Of a stretch of 64,000 nt of DNA, positions 49,676 to 57,629 are shown in pieces. Below the pieces are notes generated by a model that was not told the origin of the DNA, did no database searches, and was given only the letters and a program-made list of their open reading frames with translations. Numbering within the stretch: the first letter of the stretch is position 1; each line of letters starts with the position of its first letter. Source of the DNA: WHSW01 sp963769945 (GTDB lineage Bacteria > Actinomycetota > Thermoleophilia > Solirubrobacterales > 70-9); NCBI GenBank assembly GCA_963769945.1, contig CAVYOA010000007.1, positions 3,527-67,526 of the forward strand, written 5' to 3'. The position numbers and the translations under genes are program-made.

Positions 49676-50845
49676 GTGACGGACGTCTCCATCCGGCCAG
49701 TCGCGGGCAGGCGCGACCTGAAGGCTTTCATCGAGGTTCCCTACCGTCTGCGCCGCGCCGATCCGCAGTGGGTGCCGCCGCTTCGTTTCGAGCGCCGCCA
49801 GTTTCTCGACCAGGCGAAGAACCCCTGGTTCGAGCATTCCGAGGCGCAGTTCTTGCTCGCCGAGCGCGACGGCGAGATCGTCGGGCGGATTAGCGCCCAC
49901 ATCGACTACCGCTGGGACGAGTTTCAAGGCGGCAGCGACGGCATGTTCGGCTTCTTCGACAGCGTCGACGACGCCGCGGTCGCCGGCGCCTTGCTCGACG
50001 CCGCGGCCGCTTGGCTGCGCCAGCGCGGTCGCGAGCGCATGCTCGGCCCGATGGATTTCACGATGAACGACGAGTGCGGGATCCTGATCGAGGGCTTCGA
50101 CGAGCCCTCGATGATCCTCGAGCCGTGGCATCCGCCGCATTACCAGCGCTTGATCGAAGACCACGGCCTCGAGAAGCAGATCGACCTGCTGATGTGGTCG
50201 CTGTGGTTCGGCGAGCTCAAGGAGGGCACCGAGATGCATCCGCTGATCCATGCGGCGGCGAAGGAGTCGCGCGAGAAGGGCGTCGTCTTGAGACCGATGA
50301 AAAAGCGCGACATGGAGGCCGAGGTCGGGCGCTTCATGGACGTCTACAACGAGGCCTGGGGCCGCAACTGGGGTTTCGTCCCGATCACGGAAGCCGAGGT
50401 CATTTTCCAGGCCAAGAACTTGAAGCCGGTGCTCGACGAGAACTGGGCGATGATCGCCGAGAAGGACGGCGAGGTCGTCGGCGCTGCGTTGACCTTGCCC
50501 GACGTCGAGCAGGCCTTGGCGAAGATGAACGGTCGCCTGTTGCCGTTCGGCTGGTGGCATTTCCTGCGGCGAAAGCGCTACATCGACCGCCTGCGAGTGT
50601 TCGCGCTCGGCGTCAAGAGCGAGCACCAGCACCTCGGGGTCGCAGCGGCGCTTTATGAGCGCCACGTCGAGACGGCGGCGGGACCTGGGCCCCTCGGCGG
50701 TCACATGGGCTGGATCCTCGAAACGAATGATCCGATGAACCGCGCCATGGAGGGCATGGGCGGCAAGATCGTGCAGAAGTACCGGATCTACCGGTTGGCG
50801 CTGAACGAGCCTGCGACGGCGCCGCTTGACGCCGGGGTAAAGTAG
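49676..50845 (+). CDS. YghO-like N-acyltransferase (GNAT fold)
   Basis: A 389-residue protein from GTG 49676. SIRPVAGRRDLKAFIEVPYRLRRADPQWVPPLRFERRQFLD, NPWFEHSEAQFLLAERDGEIVGRISAHI and GPMDFTMNDECGILIEGFDEP are typical of the YghO family. A second GNAT half (ENWAMIAEKDGEVVGAALTLPDVEQAL, VFALGVKSEHQHLGVAAALYERHV) and HMGWILETNDPMNRAMEGMGGKIVQKYRIYR follow. YghO-like genes often sit with serine palmitoyltransferase genes in sphingolipid-making bacteria, which fits the head-to-head alpha-oxoamine synthase. The proposed reaction is N-acylation of a long-chain base or transfer of acyl groups, not proven for this branch. Confidence 0.82.
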   Translation: MTDVSIRPVAGRRDLKAFIEVPYRLRRADPQWVPPLRFERRQFLDQAKNPWFEHSEAQFLLAERDGEIVGRISAHIDYRWDEFQGGSDGMFGFFDSVDDAAVAGALLDAAAAWLRQRGRERMLGPMDFTMNDECGILIEGFDEPSMILEPWHPPHYQRLIEDHGLEKQIDLLMWSLWFGELKEGTEMHPLIHAAAKESREKGVVLRPMKKRDMEAEVGRFMDVYNEAWGRNWGFVPITEAEVIFQAKNLKPVLDENWAMIAEKDGEVVGAALTLPDVEQALAKMNGRLLPFGWWHFLRRKRYIDRLRVFALGVKSEHQHLGVAAALYERHVETAAGPGPLGGHMGWILETNDPMNRAMEGMGGKIVQKYRIYRLALNEPATAPLDAGVK

Positions 50846-50851
50846 GCGGCG

Positions 50852-51175
50852 ATGAGGGAGCAAGTGCTCGAGACGGAGGCCGTGGAGATGCCCGACCTAG
50901 ATGGCGACGAATCGGAGCTCGCCGCGCGCCCGCTCCCCGTGACGGTCGATGGATCGACCGACGTCTCGGCCTGGCGGGGCGGCGTCGGCAGCGCCGTCGT
51001 TGCTGCCGCGGGGGGCCTTGTCGCCGGGGCAGCCACCGTGGCGGTTGTTCGCGCCAGCCGCGCGGGCTCGTCGGGGCGAAAGCCCGTGAGGCGCGCGGGC
51101 CGCGGCCAGCGCCCGCAGCGGGTCGTTGCCAGTCGCTCGTTCCTCGTCGACGTCCACCTGCTTGGCGACAAGTAG
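50852..51175 (+). CDS. Small single-pass membrane protein, unknown
   Basis: Six bases after the acyltransferase stop begins a 107-residue protein. An acidic N-terminus (EQVLETEAVEMPDLDGDESE) precedes a glycine/alanine-rich membrane stretch (GGVGSAVVAAAGGLVAGAATVAVV). A basic segment (RASRAGSSGRKPVRRAGRGQRPQR) and SFLVDVHLLGDK follow. The first residues, MREQVLETEAVEMPDL, resemble nothing I recognise. The close spacing suggests it is co-expressed with the acyltransferase and may localise it. Confidence 0.6.
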   Translation: MREQVLETEAVEMPDLDGDESELAARPLPVTVDGSTDVSAWRGGVGSAVVAAAGGLVAGAATVAVVRASRAGSSGRKPVRRAGRGQRPQRVVASRSFLVDVHLLGDK

Positions 51176-51193
51176 CGACCGGTACCCGCGGCC

Positions 51194-52147
51194 GTGAGCG
51201 CTGCCCGCGCGCTCGAGATCGAGGTCCGCCCGCCCTGGCCGTACCGGCTACGGCGGCGAAATGGTGGCGATGGCGTCACTCGGATGCGCGGTGATGTCCT
51301 CACGCGGCTGCTTCATGTCGCGCGTGAGCCGATCGTCGTTCACGCCTGGCAGAGCGCCGGCGGCGCCGTTCACCTGCGCGCCTGCGCCAGCGGTGACAGC
51401 GAGTGTGCCCGCGAGCGCCTCGAGCTGGCGCTGGAGCGCATGCGTTTCGCGCTCGCCGTCGACGATGACCTGCGCGAGTTCTACGAGGCGTTTCGCTGTG
51501 ACCCGCTCGTCGGCCCCGCGGTACGGCGCACGCCTTGGTATCGACCGAAGCGCCGGCCGTGGCCCTGGGAGGCGCTTGCCTGGGCGGTGACCGAGCAGCT
51601 GATTCAGTCCAGCCGCGCCGCCGAGATCCAGCGTCGCATGGTGCGGCGCTGGGGGGCGAAGCTGGCGCCGCCTGCCTGCACCGGCGACGCGGATGTCGCC
51701 TGGACCGGCCCGGGCCCGCTGCGAGACGTGCCCAGCGCCGATGTCGTCGCCGGCCTTGCGCCCGCCGAGCTGGCGGCAATGGACCTCTCGACGCCGCGCT
51801 CGATCGCGCTCGTCAAGTGCGCCCGCGAAGTCTCTCGGGGACATGCCGACCTGACGACGCGCGATTCCGACGCGCGCCTGCTGCGAATCTCTGAGATCGG
51901 GCCGTGGACCGTGCAGTGCCTCGGCCTCGGCGGTCGCGGCGACCCCGACTCATTGCCCGCCGGCGACCTCGCCTACGTCAAGCTCGTCGGCTACCTCACC
52001 GGCCTCAACCGCCGCGCGACCGTCGAGGAGGTCGAGGACTACTTCGCACCGTACGCGCCGTTTCGCGCCCTCGCGGGAGCCTTCGCGCTCGGCCACTGGG
52101 GCCGCACGATGGGCGCCGGCCCGCCGGCGAGCAGCGTCGCCGCCTGA
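51194..52147 (+). CDS. HhH-GPD DNA glycosylase (AlkA/3-methyladenine type)
   Basis: A 317-residue protein from GTG 51194. The N-terminal TBP-like half (LEIEVRPPWPYRLRRRNGGDG) is followed by the helix-hairpin-helix glycosylase region: PWEALAWAVTEQLIQSSRAAEIQRRMVRRWG, RSIALVKCAREVSRG, the hairpin LLRISEIGPWTVQCLGL and the catalytic aspartate in SLPAGDLAYVKLVG. It should remove alkylated bases from DNA. TEQLIQSSRA corresponds to AlkA's Q-rich helix. It begins 18 bases after the small membrane protein, possibly without functional connection. Confidence 0.85.
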   Translation: MSAARALEIEVRPPWPYRLRRRNGGDGVTRMRGDVLTRLLHVAREPIVVHAWQSAGGAVHLRACASGDSECARERLELALERMRFALAVDDDLREFYEAFRCDPLVGPAVRRTPWYRPKRRPWPWEALAWAVTEQLIQSSRAAEIQRRMVRRWGAKLAPPACTGDADVAWTGPGPLRDVPSADVVAGLAPAELAAMDLSTPRSIALVKCAREVSRGHADLTTRDSDARLLRISEIGPWTVQCLGLGGRGDPDSLPAGDLAYVKLVGYLTGLNRRATVEEVEDYFAPYAPFRALAGAFALGHWGRTMGAGPPASSVAA

Positions 52148-52218
52148 TCCCACGATCGCCGAGCGGCGCTAACGCACAACCATGGGACGCGAGCTGCCGC
52201 TCGGCCGTGCCGGGTCGT

Positions 52219-53232
52219 TCATTGCGGTACTCGCCCTGGCAGCAGTGAGTTGGTGAGCAGCTCGCTTGCCGCGGGGCGGTCGCTGATCAGGCCGCGGTCG
52301 GCGAAGAAGCCGGCGAAGTTCTCCCATTCGCCGGCGTCCATGAAGCCGAACGGCTGGGACTCGCGTTCGGGTAGGAGGAGCGGCAGCGTCGCCTCAACCT
52401 CGGCGCGCGTCAGCTGGGGATCGAGCCCGTCGCCGGCCGCGAGCACAGCTTCGGTCGCCGCCTCGGGATCGTCGACCGCGTCGAGCGTGCCGCGCTCGAG
52501 CGCGGCGATGAACAGGCGCAGCGACTCGGGATCCTCGGCGATTCGCTCGGTGTTGGCGACGAGCACGAGCTCGTCGTAGGTCGGGATCCCGAGCTTGTCG
52601 ACGGGCTCGATACGCGGCTGGCGGCCACGCTCGGCGAGGTCCACGCCTTCGATATTGAGAAAGCCGCCGAGCATCGCGTCGGCCTCGCCCGAGAGCACCG
52701 CCGGCAAGAGCCCGAGCCCGACGCTGACTCGCTCGACGTCATCGAGGGTGAGACTCGCCTGCGAGAGGATCGCCTCGAGGAAGTCCTCCTGGTAGGGGAT
52801 GCCGGCATCGGCGATCGTCTTGCCCTGAAGGTCGGCGACCGAGGCGATACCGGCCTCGGGTAGCGAGATCAGCGACGACAGGGGCTGCGCCACGATCGCG
52901 CCGACGGCCTTCACCGGCAGTCCTTGCTCGCGAGCCAGCAGAACCTCGGGCTCATAGGAGATCGCCAGGTCGGCTCGGCCCGCCGCGACCTGGCGAATCG
53001 GCGCCGAGGGGTCGGAGGGAACCTGGGTCTCGACCTCGAGGCCGGCTTCGGTGAAATAGCCGCGGTCGATCGCGGTGAAGATGCCCGCGTGATCGGGGTT
53101 GACGTAGAAGTCGAGCGCGAGCACGAACTGCTCTGAGCCCGCTTCGCCGTCCTCCCGCTTCTCACCGCAAGCGGTGGCGATCGCCGCGATCGCGATGAAG
53201 ACGATGGATGCGAGCGTAGTCCGCAGTTTCAA
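52219..53232 (-). CDS. thiY: ThiY-like thiamine-precursor ABC substrate-binding lipoprotein
   Basis: A 337-residue lipoprotein with signal and lipobox ATAC (Cys about residue 22). The NMT1/THI5-like domain reads VLALDFYVNPDHAGIFTAIDRGYFTEAGLEVETQVPSDPSAPIRQVAAGRADLAISYEPEVL, the pattern of pyrimidine (FAMP/HMP)-binding proteins. LQGKTIADAGIPYQEDFL and GGFLNIEGVDLAERG follow. It is the third gene of a TPP-riboswitch-controlled ABC operon (34 bases after the permease). This makes uptake of a thiamine pyrimidine precursor the likely role. Confidence 0.9.
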   Translation of the reverse strand: MKLRTTLASIVFIAIAAIATACGEKREDGEAGSEQFVLALDFYVNPDHAGIFTAIDRGYFTEAGLEVETQVPSDPSAPIRQVAAGRADLAISYEPEVLLAREQGLPVKAVGAIVAQPLSSLISLPEAGIASVADLQGKTIADAGIPYQEDFLEAILSQASLTLDDVERVSVGLGLLPAVLSGEADAMLGGFLNIEGVDLAERGRQPRIEPVDKLGIPTYDELVLVANTERIAEDPESLRLFIAALERGTLDAVDDPEAATEAVLAAGDGLDPQLTRAEVEATLPLLLPERESQPFGFMDAGEWENFAGFFADRGLISDRPAASELLTNSLLPGRVPQ

Positions 53233-53266
53233 GCCGGTTCTCCTTGGTCGTGTGATGGGTGGGGGC

Positions 53267-54040
53267 TCAGATCGGGCGAGTCGCTCGTGGGCGCCACCAG
53301 GCGAGCTTGCGCTCGGCCAATGCGATCAGCCCGAAGAGCGTGATCGCGATCAGCGAGAGGACGACGACGGCCGCAAACACCCGCGCCGTCTGTACCTGTC
53401 CCTGAGCTACGAGGATGAGGTGGCCGAGGCCGTCGTCGGAGCCCGACCATTCGCCAAAGACCGCGCCGATAACCGAGATCACCGCGGCGATCTTGAGCCC
53501 GCTGAACAAGAACGGCAGGGCCGCGGGAATCTCGATCCGCCGCAGCGTCTGCGACCTGCTCGCGTCGAGCGTGCGCATCATCCGCGGCAGCTCGGCGTCG
53601 ACCGAGCGCAGTCCGTCGAGCATGTTGACCGTAATTGGAAAGAAGCAGACGAGCGCGATGATCACGAGCTTCGGGCCGATGCCGTAGCCAAGCCAGACGA
53701 CGAGGATTGGGGCGATCGCGATCACGGGAACGGTCTGCGAAGCCATCAACAGCGGATAGAAGGCGCGGCGCAGGACGTCGAAGCGGTGAAGGAGGACAGC
53801 GAAGGCGAATCCAACCACGGCCGCGATCAAGAAGCCCAACACGATCTCGATCAGCGTGGTCAGAGCGTTGTCGGCAAGCAGCCCGCGATCGTTCCACAGC
53901 GACTCGGCGACGTCGCTCGGGGCGGGGACGAGGAACGGCTCGATGTCGAGTGCCTCAGCGATCAGGTCCCACTTGGCGGCAAGCTGCCACAGGGCGATCA
54001 AGGCGACCACGACCAGCGCCGGAGCGAGCAGCCGCTTCAT
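53267..54040 (-). CDS. thiX: ThiX-like ABC transporter permease
   Basis: The 257-residue permease starts at ATG 54040 inside the ATPase stop; longer upstream codons are not needed. It has six helices and the SsuC/TauC-type inner-membrane motif EIPAALPFLFSGLKIAAVISVIGAVFGEW that contacts the ATPase. Near the N-terminus FLVPAPSDVAESLW is typical of the family. It forms the membrane channel for the pyrimidine precursor bound by the downstream lipoprotein. Confidence 0.9.
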   Translation of the reverse strand: MKRLLAPALVVVALIALWQLAAKWDLIAEALDIEPFLVPAPSDVAESLWNDRGLLADNALTTLIEIVLGFLIAAVVGFAFAVLLHRFDVLRRAFYPLLMASQTVPVIAIAPILVVWLGYGIGPKLVIIALVCFFPITVNMLDGLRSVDAELPRMMRTLDASRSQTLRRIEIPAALPFLFSGLKIAAVISVIGAVFGEWSGSDDGLGHLILVAQGQVQTARVFAAVVVLSLIAITLFGLIALAERKLAWWRPRATRPI

Positions 54041-54864
54041 CGCGCGGCCTCGAACAAGGCGGCTAGCGCACGCTCGCGGACGTCGGTGAAGGCAGCGGAG
54101 GTGACCGCCTCGAGTCGAGGGATCGAGCGCGGGGCAGCGGCCGTGAGCGTGGCGACGACGCGTGCGGGGCGCGCCGACAACACCACCACACGATCGGCGA
54201 GGTAGAGCGCCTCCTCGACGTCGTGGGTGACCAACAGCACCGTGCGCGACTGTTCGGCGAGCGCACCAGCCAGCCACTCCTGCATCTCGGCACGGGTGAT
54301 CGCGTCGAGCGACGCAAACGGCTCGTCAAGTAGTAGCAGCGGCTTGCCGGCCAGCAGGGTTCGAAGAAAGGCGACGCGCTGGCGCATCCCGCCCGAGAGC
54401 TCGCTGGGTCGTGTGCGCTCGAAGCCCGCGAGCCCGAAGCGGTGAAACAGCGGCGCCGCCTCGGCTCGCGCCGCGGCGCGTGAGGCACCCCGATTGCGAA
54501 GCGCCAGGGCGGCGTTGTCGATCGCGGCCAGCCATGGCAGCAGCAGATCGCGCTGGGGCATGTACGCGGATTCCGAGAGTCGGCCTTCCGCGCCGCTATG
54601 GGCGCCCACCCGCACGGCTCCCGCGCTCGGCTCTGCCAAGCCGGCGATCAACTCGAGCAGGGTCGACTTGCCACAGCCCGACGGACCGACCAGCCCTACC
54701 ACCTCGCCGGCGCCGACCCTGAGATCGAGCGGCTCGATCACCTCGAGCTCGCCGAAGCGATGTGCCAGCCCGCTGATCGCTACCCCGGCGCCCTGATCAG
54801 CCGGGCGCTTCGGTCCTTGAAATGTCTGAGGCTCCTCTACGGGAGCCTCCAATCCGCTTCGCAT
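54037..54864 (-). CDS. thiZ: ThiZ-like ABC transporter ATPase
   Basis: A 275-residue ATPase from ATG 54864, which follows the TPP riboswitch directly. Walker A GPSGCGKST, Q-loop YMPQRDLLLPWLAAIDN, signature LSGGMRQRVAFLRTLLAGKP, Walker B LLLLDEPFASLDAITR and H-loop LVTHDVEEALYLADRV are intact. It is of the SsuB/TauB/ThiZ type. It powers the ThiXY-like pair, and its stop overlaps the permease ATG (ATGA). Its ribosome site GGAGGGAG is the 3' strand of the riboswitch. Confidence 0.92.
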   Translation of the reverse strand: MRSGLEAPVEEPQTFQGPKRPADQGAGVAISGLAHRFGELEVIEPLDLRVGAGEVVGLVGPSGCGKSTLLELIAGLAEPSAGAVRVGAHSGAEGRLSESAYMPQRDLLLPWLAAIDNAALALRNRGASRAAARAEAAPLFHRFGLAGFERTRPSELSGGMRQRVAFLRTLLAGKPLLLLDEPFASLDAITRAEMQEWLAGALAEQSRTVLLVTHDVEEALYLADRVVVLSARPARVVATLTAAAPRSIPRLEAVTSAAFTDVRERALAALFEAAR

Positions 54865-54957
54865 GCTCCCTCCGCGCGCATTACCGCACAGGTTCTGAGG
54901 GTCAGCGCCGGCTGGGGTGTGGCGCAATCTCAGCCCGCCGTGCCGCGAGCTCCCCTG
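54865..54957 (-). ncRNA. TPP riboswitch (THI element) controlling the thi ABC operon
   Basis: On the minus strand the leader reads, in order, CCAGGGGAGCTC, GGGCTGAGATT, GCTGACCCTCAGAACCTG, CGGTAATGCGCGCGGAGGGAGC. These are the conserved CUGAGA, ACCC-GAACCUG and GGUAAUG/GCG-AGGGA elements of the thiamine-pyrophosphate aptamer. The aptamer ends at the base before ATG 54864. Its last strand (GGAGGGAG) doubles as the Shine-Dalgarno sequence, so TPP binding should block translation initiation directly. Confidence 0.93.
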
Positions 54958-54984
54958 GTTTAAGTCCTGCGCGCCAGTTTAACC

Positions 54985-55008
54985 CCCGGCGACACGAATC
55001 GTGCCGGG
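54985..55008 (-). terminator. Hairpin behind the VWA-protein gene
   Basis: CCCGGC (minus strand 55008-55003) pairs with GCCGGG (54990-54985) over an imperfect ACG/CGT inner helix, just after the VWA stop. It separates that operon from the riboswitch leader. No clear U-run. Confidence 0.35.
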
Positions 55009-55010
55009 TT

Positions 55011-56369
55011 TCAGTCGACCACCGACCTGCCACCGGCGATCACGTTGACGAAGTTCTCCAGGTGCTTGGTCGTCCAGCACTCGAAAGCCGCGTCGCAGTG
55101 GCGCTCATAGGCCGACATCACCGAGTCGCCGTAGTTCCAGTAAAGGCGCGGCTCGGGGTTGAGCCAGAAGGTGCGCCCGGCGCGCTCGGAGATTTGCGCG
55201 AAAACCTCGGCATGGGGCTCGCGGCCGTTGGTGCGCGCGTCGCCGAGCACGATCACGGTCGAGCGCGGGTCGAGGTCCTCTGAGATCTGCTCGATGAACT
55301 CGAGCCAGACGCGACCGTAGTCGGTGTAGCCGGAGACGTCGGCGACGCCGCCCTCCTGGCTGATCTTCTGCGAGATCGTGCGGAAGTCGCGCTCGCGCTC
55401 GAAGACCTCGGTCACCTCCGAGATCCGCTCGATGAAGACGAAGCTGCGCAGTTTGCGAAACGAGTCGTGCAGCGCGTGCAGGACGGAGAGAAAGAAGATG
55501 CTCGCCGAGGTGACCGAGGTCGAGACGTCGCAGAGCACGTAGATCTCGGGGCGGCGCGGGCGCTTGGGCCGGTACTTGAGCCGTAGCGGAACCCCGCCGG
55601 TCTCGAGCGAGGCGCGCATCGTACGCCGCATATCGACCGTCGAGGCGTGCTTTCGCCCGCGCTGCTGATGACCAAGTGTCGCCAGGCGTCGTTTGAGCTG
55701 GGTAACGGCACGGTGCACCGCTGCCAGGTCCTGAGTCGGGCTCGTTGGCAGGGCGCGGTCGAGCTCGGCCAGCGGCCGCGACGGCGGCATCTTCTGGGTG
55801 CGCTCGATCAAGGCCCGCTCGAGCTCGCGGCGCAGATGCTTTTCGAACTCCTGGATCTGCTCGCGCTCGAGCACAGGTCCCTCTTCGTCTGCATCGCGAC
55901 CGCCGACCTGGAGTCCAAGCGTGCGGCGGATGCGCTGGACATCGACCCCGACGACGCCCGAGCCCTCGCCCTGGCGCCCGAAGGCGGCGATTGCGAGCCT
56001 GGCTGCGTCGCGCATCTCGCCCTCTTGGCCGTCGGAGATCGCCTGGCGGATCGCGTCGCGAAGCTCGTCGAGTGAGAGCCGATCCCCGCCCTCGTAGCGC
56101 TGGTCCTCACGGATCTCTCGCTCCAGCGCCTCGGCCTCGGCGGCGCGAAAGAAGTAGCGCTCGAAGATCAACTCGAAGACGCGCCGATCCTCCTGCGATT
56201 TGGCGACCGTCGCCGCCAGCGCCTCGCGAAAGTCGTCGCGGTTGGTCCAGGCCACAACCTCGAGCGCGGCGAAGGCGTCGAGGATCTCGGCGGTGCCGAC
56301 GGCGACGCCCTCGCTGCGAAGCTCCTCACAGAAGGAGACGATGCGGGGGGCGAGGCCGGCAGGCGGCAT
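55011..56369 (-). CDS. CoxE-like VWA domain protein
   Basis: A 452-residue protein. The N-terminal half (VSFCEELRSEGVAVGTAEILDAFAALE, YFFRAAEAEALE) is typical of CoxE/YehP-like proteins. The C-terminal von Willebrand A domain has the metal site CDVSTSVTSAS (D-x-S-x-S), GGVADVSGYTDYGRVWLEF and VIVLGDARTNGREP. RRTMRASLETGGVPLRLKYRPKRPRRPE immediately before the VWA core is a family landmark. It acts with the MoxR-type AAA+ ATPase encoded 7 bases upstream in the operon. Such pairs mature metalloenzymes or remodel complexes (CoxD/CoxE insert the CO-dehydrogenase active site). No client gene is adjacent. Confidence 0.9.
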   Translation of the reverse strand: MPPAGLAPRIVSFCEELRSEGVAVGTAEILDAFAALEVVAWTNRDDFREALAATVAKSQEDRRVFELIFERYFFRAAEAEALEREIREDQRYEGGDRLSLDELRDAIRQAISDGQEGEMRDAARLAIAAFGRQGEGSGVVGVDVQRIRRTLGLQVGGRDADEEGPVLEREQIQEFEKHLRRELERALIERTQKMPPSRPLAELDRALPTSPTQDLAAVHRAVTQLKRRLATLGHQQRGRKHASTVDMRRTMRASLETGGVPLRLKYRPKRPRRPEIYVLCDVSTSVTSASIFFLSVLHALHDSFRKLRSFVFIERISEVTEVFERERDFRTISQKISQEGGVADVSGYTDYGRVWLEFIEQISEDLDPRSTVIVLGDARTNGREPHAEVFAQISERAGRTFWLNPEPRLYWNYGDSVMSAYERHCDAAFECWTTKHLENFVNVIAGGRSVVD

Positions 56370-56376
56370 CAGATGC

Positions 56377-57358
56377 TCAGCCTGTCGCTTCTCGGGGCAG
56401 CGGTGTTTCGCCCAGCTGCACCCCGACTCGCTCAGCGACCAGGTCGATGTCGGTGCGGTGCTTGACGATGATGCTCATCGTGCGCTCGAAGACCGAGCGG
56501 TCGATGTCGTCGGCGCCGAGCAGCAGCAGCGCTCGCGCCCAGTCGATCGACTCGGCGATCGAGGGTGGCTTCTTGAGGTCGAGCTGGCGGACCATGTGGA
56601 TTACCTCGACCAGGCGCCGGGCCAGCCCTTCGTCGAGCTCGGGTGCGTGCAGGCGAACGATCTCGATCTCGCGCTCGACTTCGGGGTAGTCGAGCCAGAG
56701 GTAGAGGCAGCGGCGCTTGAGCGCTTCGGTCAGCTCGCGCGAGTTGTTCGAGGTGAGGACGACGATCGGGTGCGTGCGCGCCTCGATCACACCCAGCTCT
56801 GGAATCGAGATCTGGAAGTCGGAGAGCACCTCGAGCAGCATCGCCTCGAACTCCTGGTCGGTCTTGTCGATCTCGTCGATCAGCAGGACCACCGGCTCGG
56901 TCGAGGCAATCGCTTCCAGCAGCGGCCGGGTGAGCAGGTAGTCCTCGGTGAAGATGTCCTGAATCACTCCCGGCTGAACAACTCCCGCCACCTCCTCGCC
57001 CGCGGCTGCGGGGGTGCGGGGGGTGGGGTCAGGGGTGGGGGTTCGGTCAGGCTCGGGCGTGTCGTCGGGCGCCGCCTGGATGTGAAGCAGTTGCTTGCGG
57101 TAGTTCCACTCATAAAGCGACTTCGCCTCGTCGAGGCCCTCGTAGCACTGCAGGCGGATCAGCCTGCGCCCTGTTGCCCGCGAGAGCGCCTTGGCGAGCT
57201 CGGTCTTGCCGACGCCGGCCGGTCCCTCGAGTCAGGATCGGCTTGCCGAGCTCCTGGGCGAGGTAGGCGACAAGTGCCGCCGGCTCGTCGGCGAGATAGC
57301 CGGCGCGCTCGAGGCCCGCCTTGACCTCGGCGACGGTTGACTGTTGCGCGTCGGGCAT
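56377..57358 (-). CDS. MoxR/CoxD-type AAA+ ATPase (one frameshift)
   Basis: From ATG 57358 (MPDAQQSTVAEVKAGLERAGYLADEPAALVAYLAQELGKPIL) the chain enters the Walker A loop at about 57230, where the frame changes. Removing one base near 57233 restores GPAGVGKTELAKALS. Then come EGLDEAKSLYEWNYRKQLLHIQA, a Pro/Thr/Asp linker (about 57010-57065, DDTPEPDRTPTPDPTPRTP), IFTEDYLLTRPLLEAI, Walker B VVLLIDEIDKTDQEFEAMLLEVL, sensor 1 VVLTSNNSRELTEALKRRCLYLWLDYP and an arginine finger. It partners the VWA protein. The Pro-rich insertion inside the AAA core is unusual. About 327 residues after correction. Confidence 0.87.
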
Positions 57359-57377
57359 TGACCTAGATAATGACGGT

Positions 57378-57629
57378 GTGCTGATGATCAGCGTCGTCGC
57401 GACGATCCTGCCCGACTCGATCGGGCCCTACCTCGCGCTCATGGGCGTCGGCTTCTTCGTCGCGGCCTGGGGGCACGGCATGAAGTCGAAATGGGTCGTC
57501 GCGATCGGGCTGGCAATGGTCTTCTTGGCGACGCTGCTGTTTCCGATCGCGCTGCAGATCCTCGAGGAGGAGCCGCCGCCGCCGGGCCCGAAGGTGCCGC
57601 TCGCCGCTCGTATCGGGACAGGAGCCTGA
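57378..57629 (+). CDS. Small two-helix membrane protein, unknown
   Basis: An 83-residue protein from GTG 57378 (ATG 57384 is an alternative). It has two membrane helices (ILPDSIGPYLALMGVGFFVAAWGH and WVVAIGLAMVFLATLLFPIALQIL) and a Pro-rich tail (EEEPPPPGPKVPL). It is divergent from the AAA+ gene by 19 bases, and its stop TGA overlaps the next ATG, so it is probably translated with the PPK2 gene. Function unknown. Confidence 0.65.
   Translation: MLMISVVATILPDSIGPYLALMGVGFFVAAWGHGMKSKWVVAIGLAMVFLATLLFPIALQILEEEPPPPGPKVPLAARIGTGA

Noticed and set aside
48392..50863. Very long antisense open frame spanning the synthase and acyltransferase region
   Set aside because: Upstream of ATG 49651 the frame is the mirror of the plus-strand acyltransferase gene, a common artefact of high-GC codon use.
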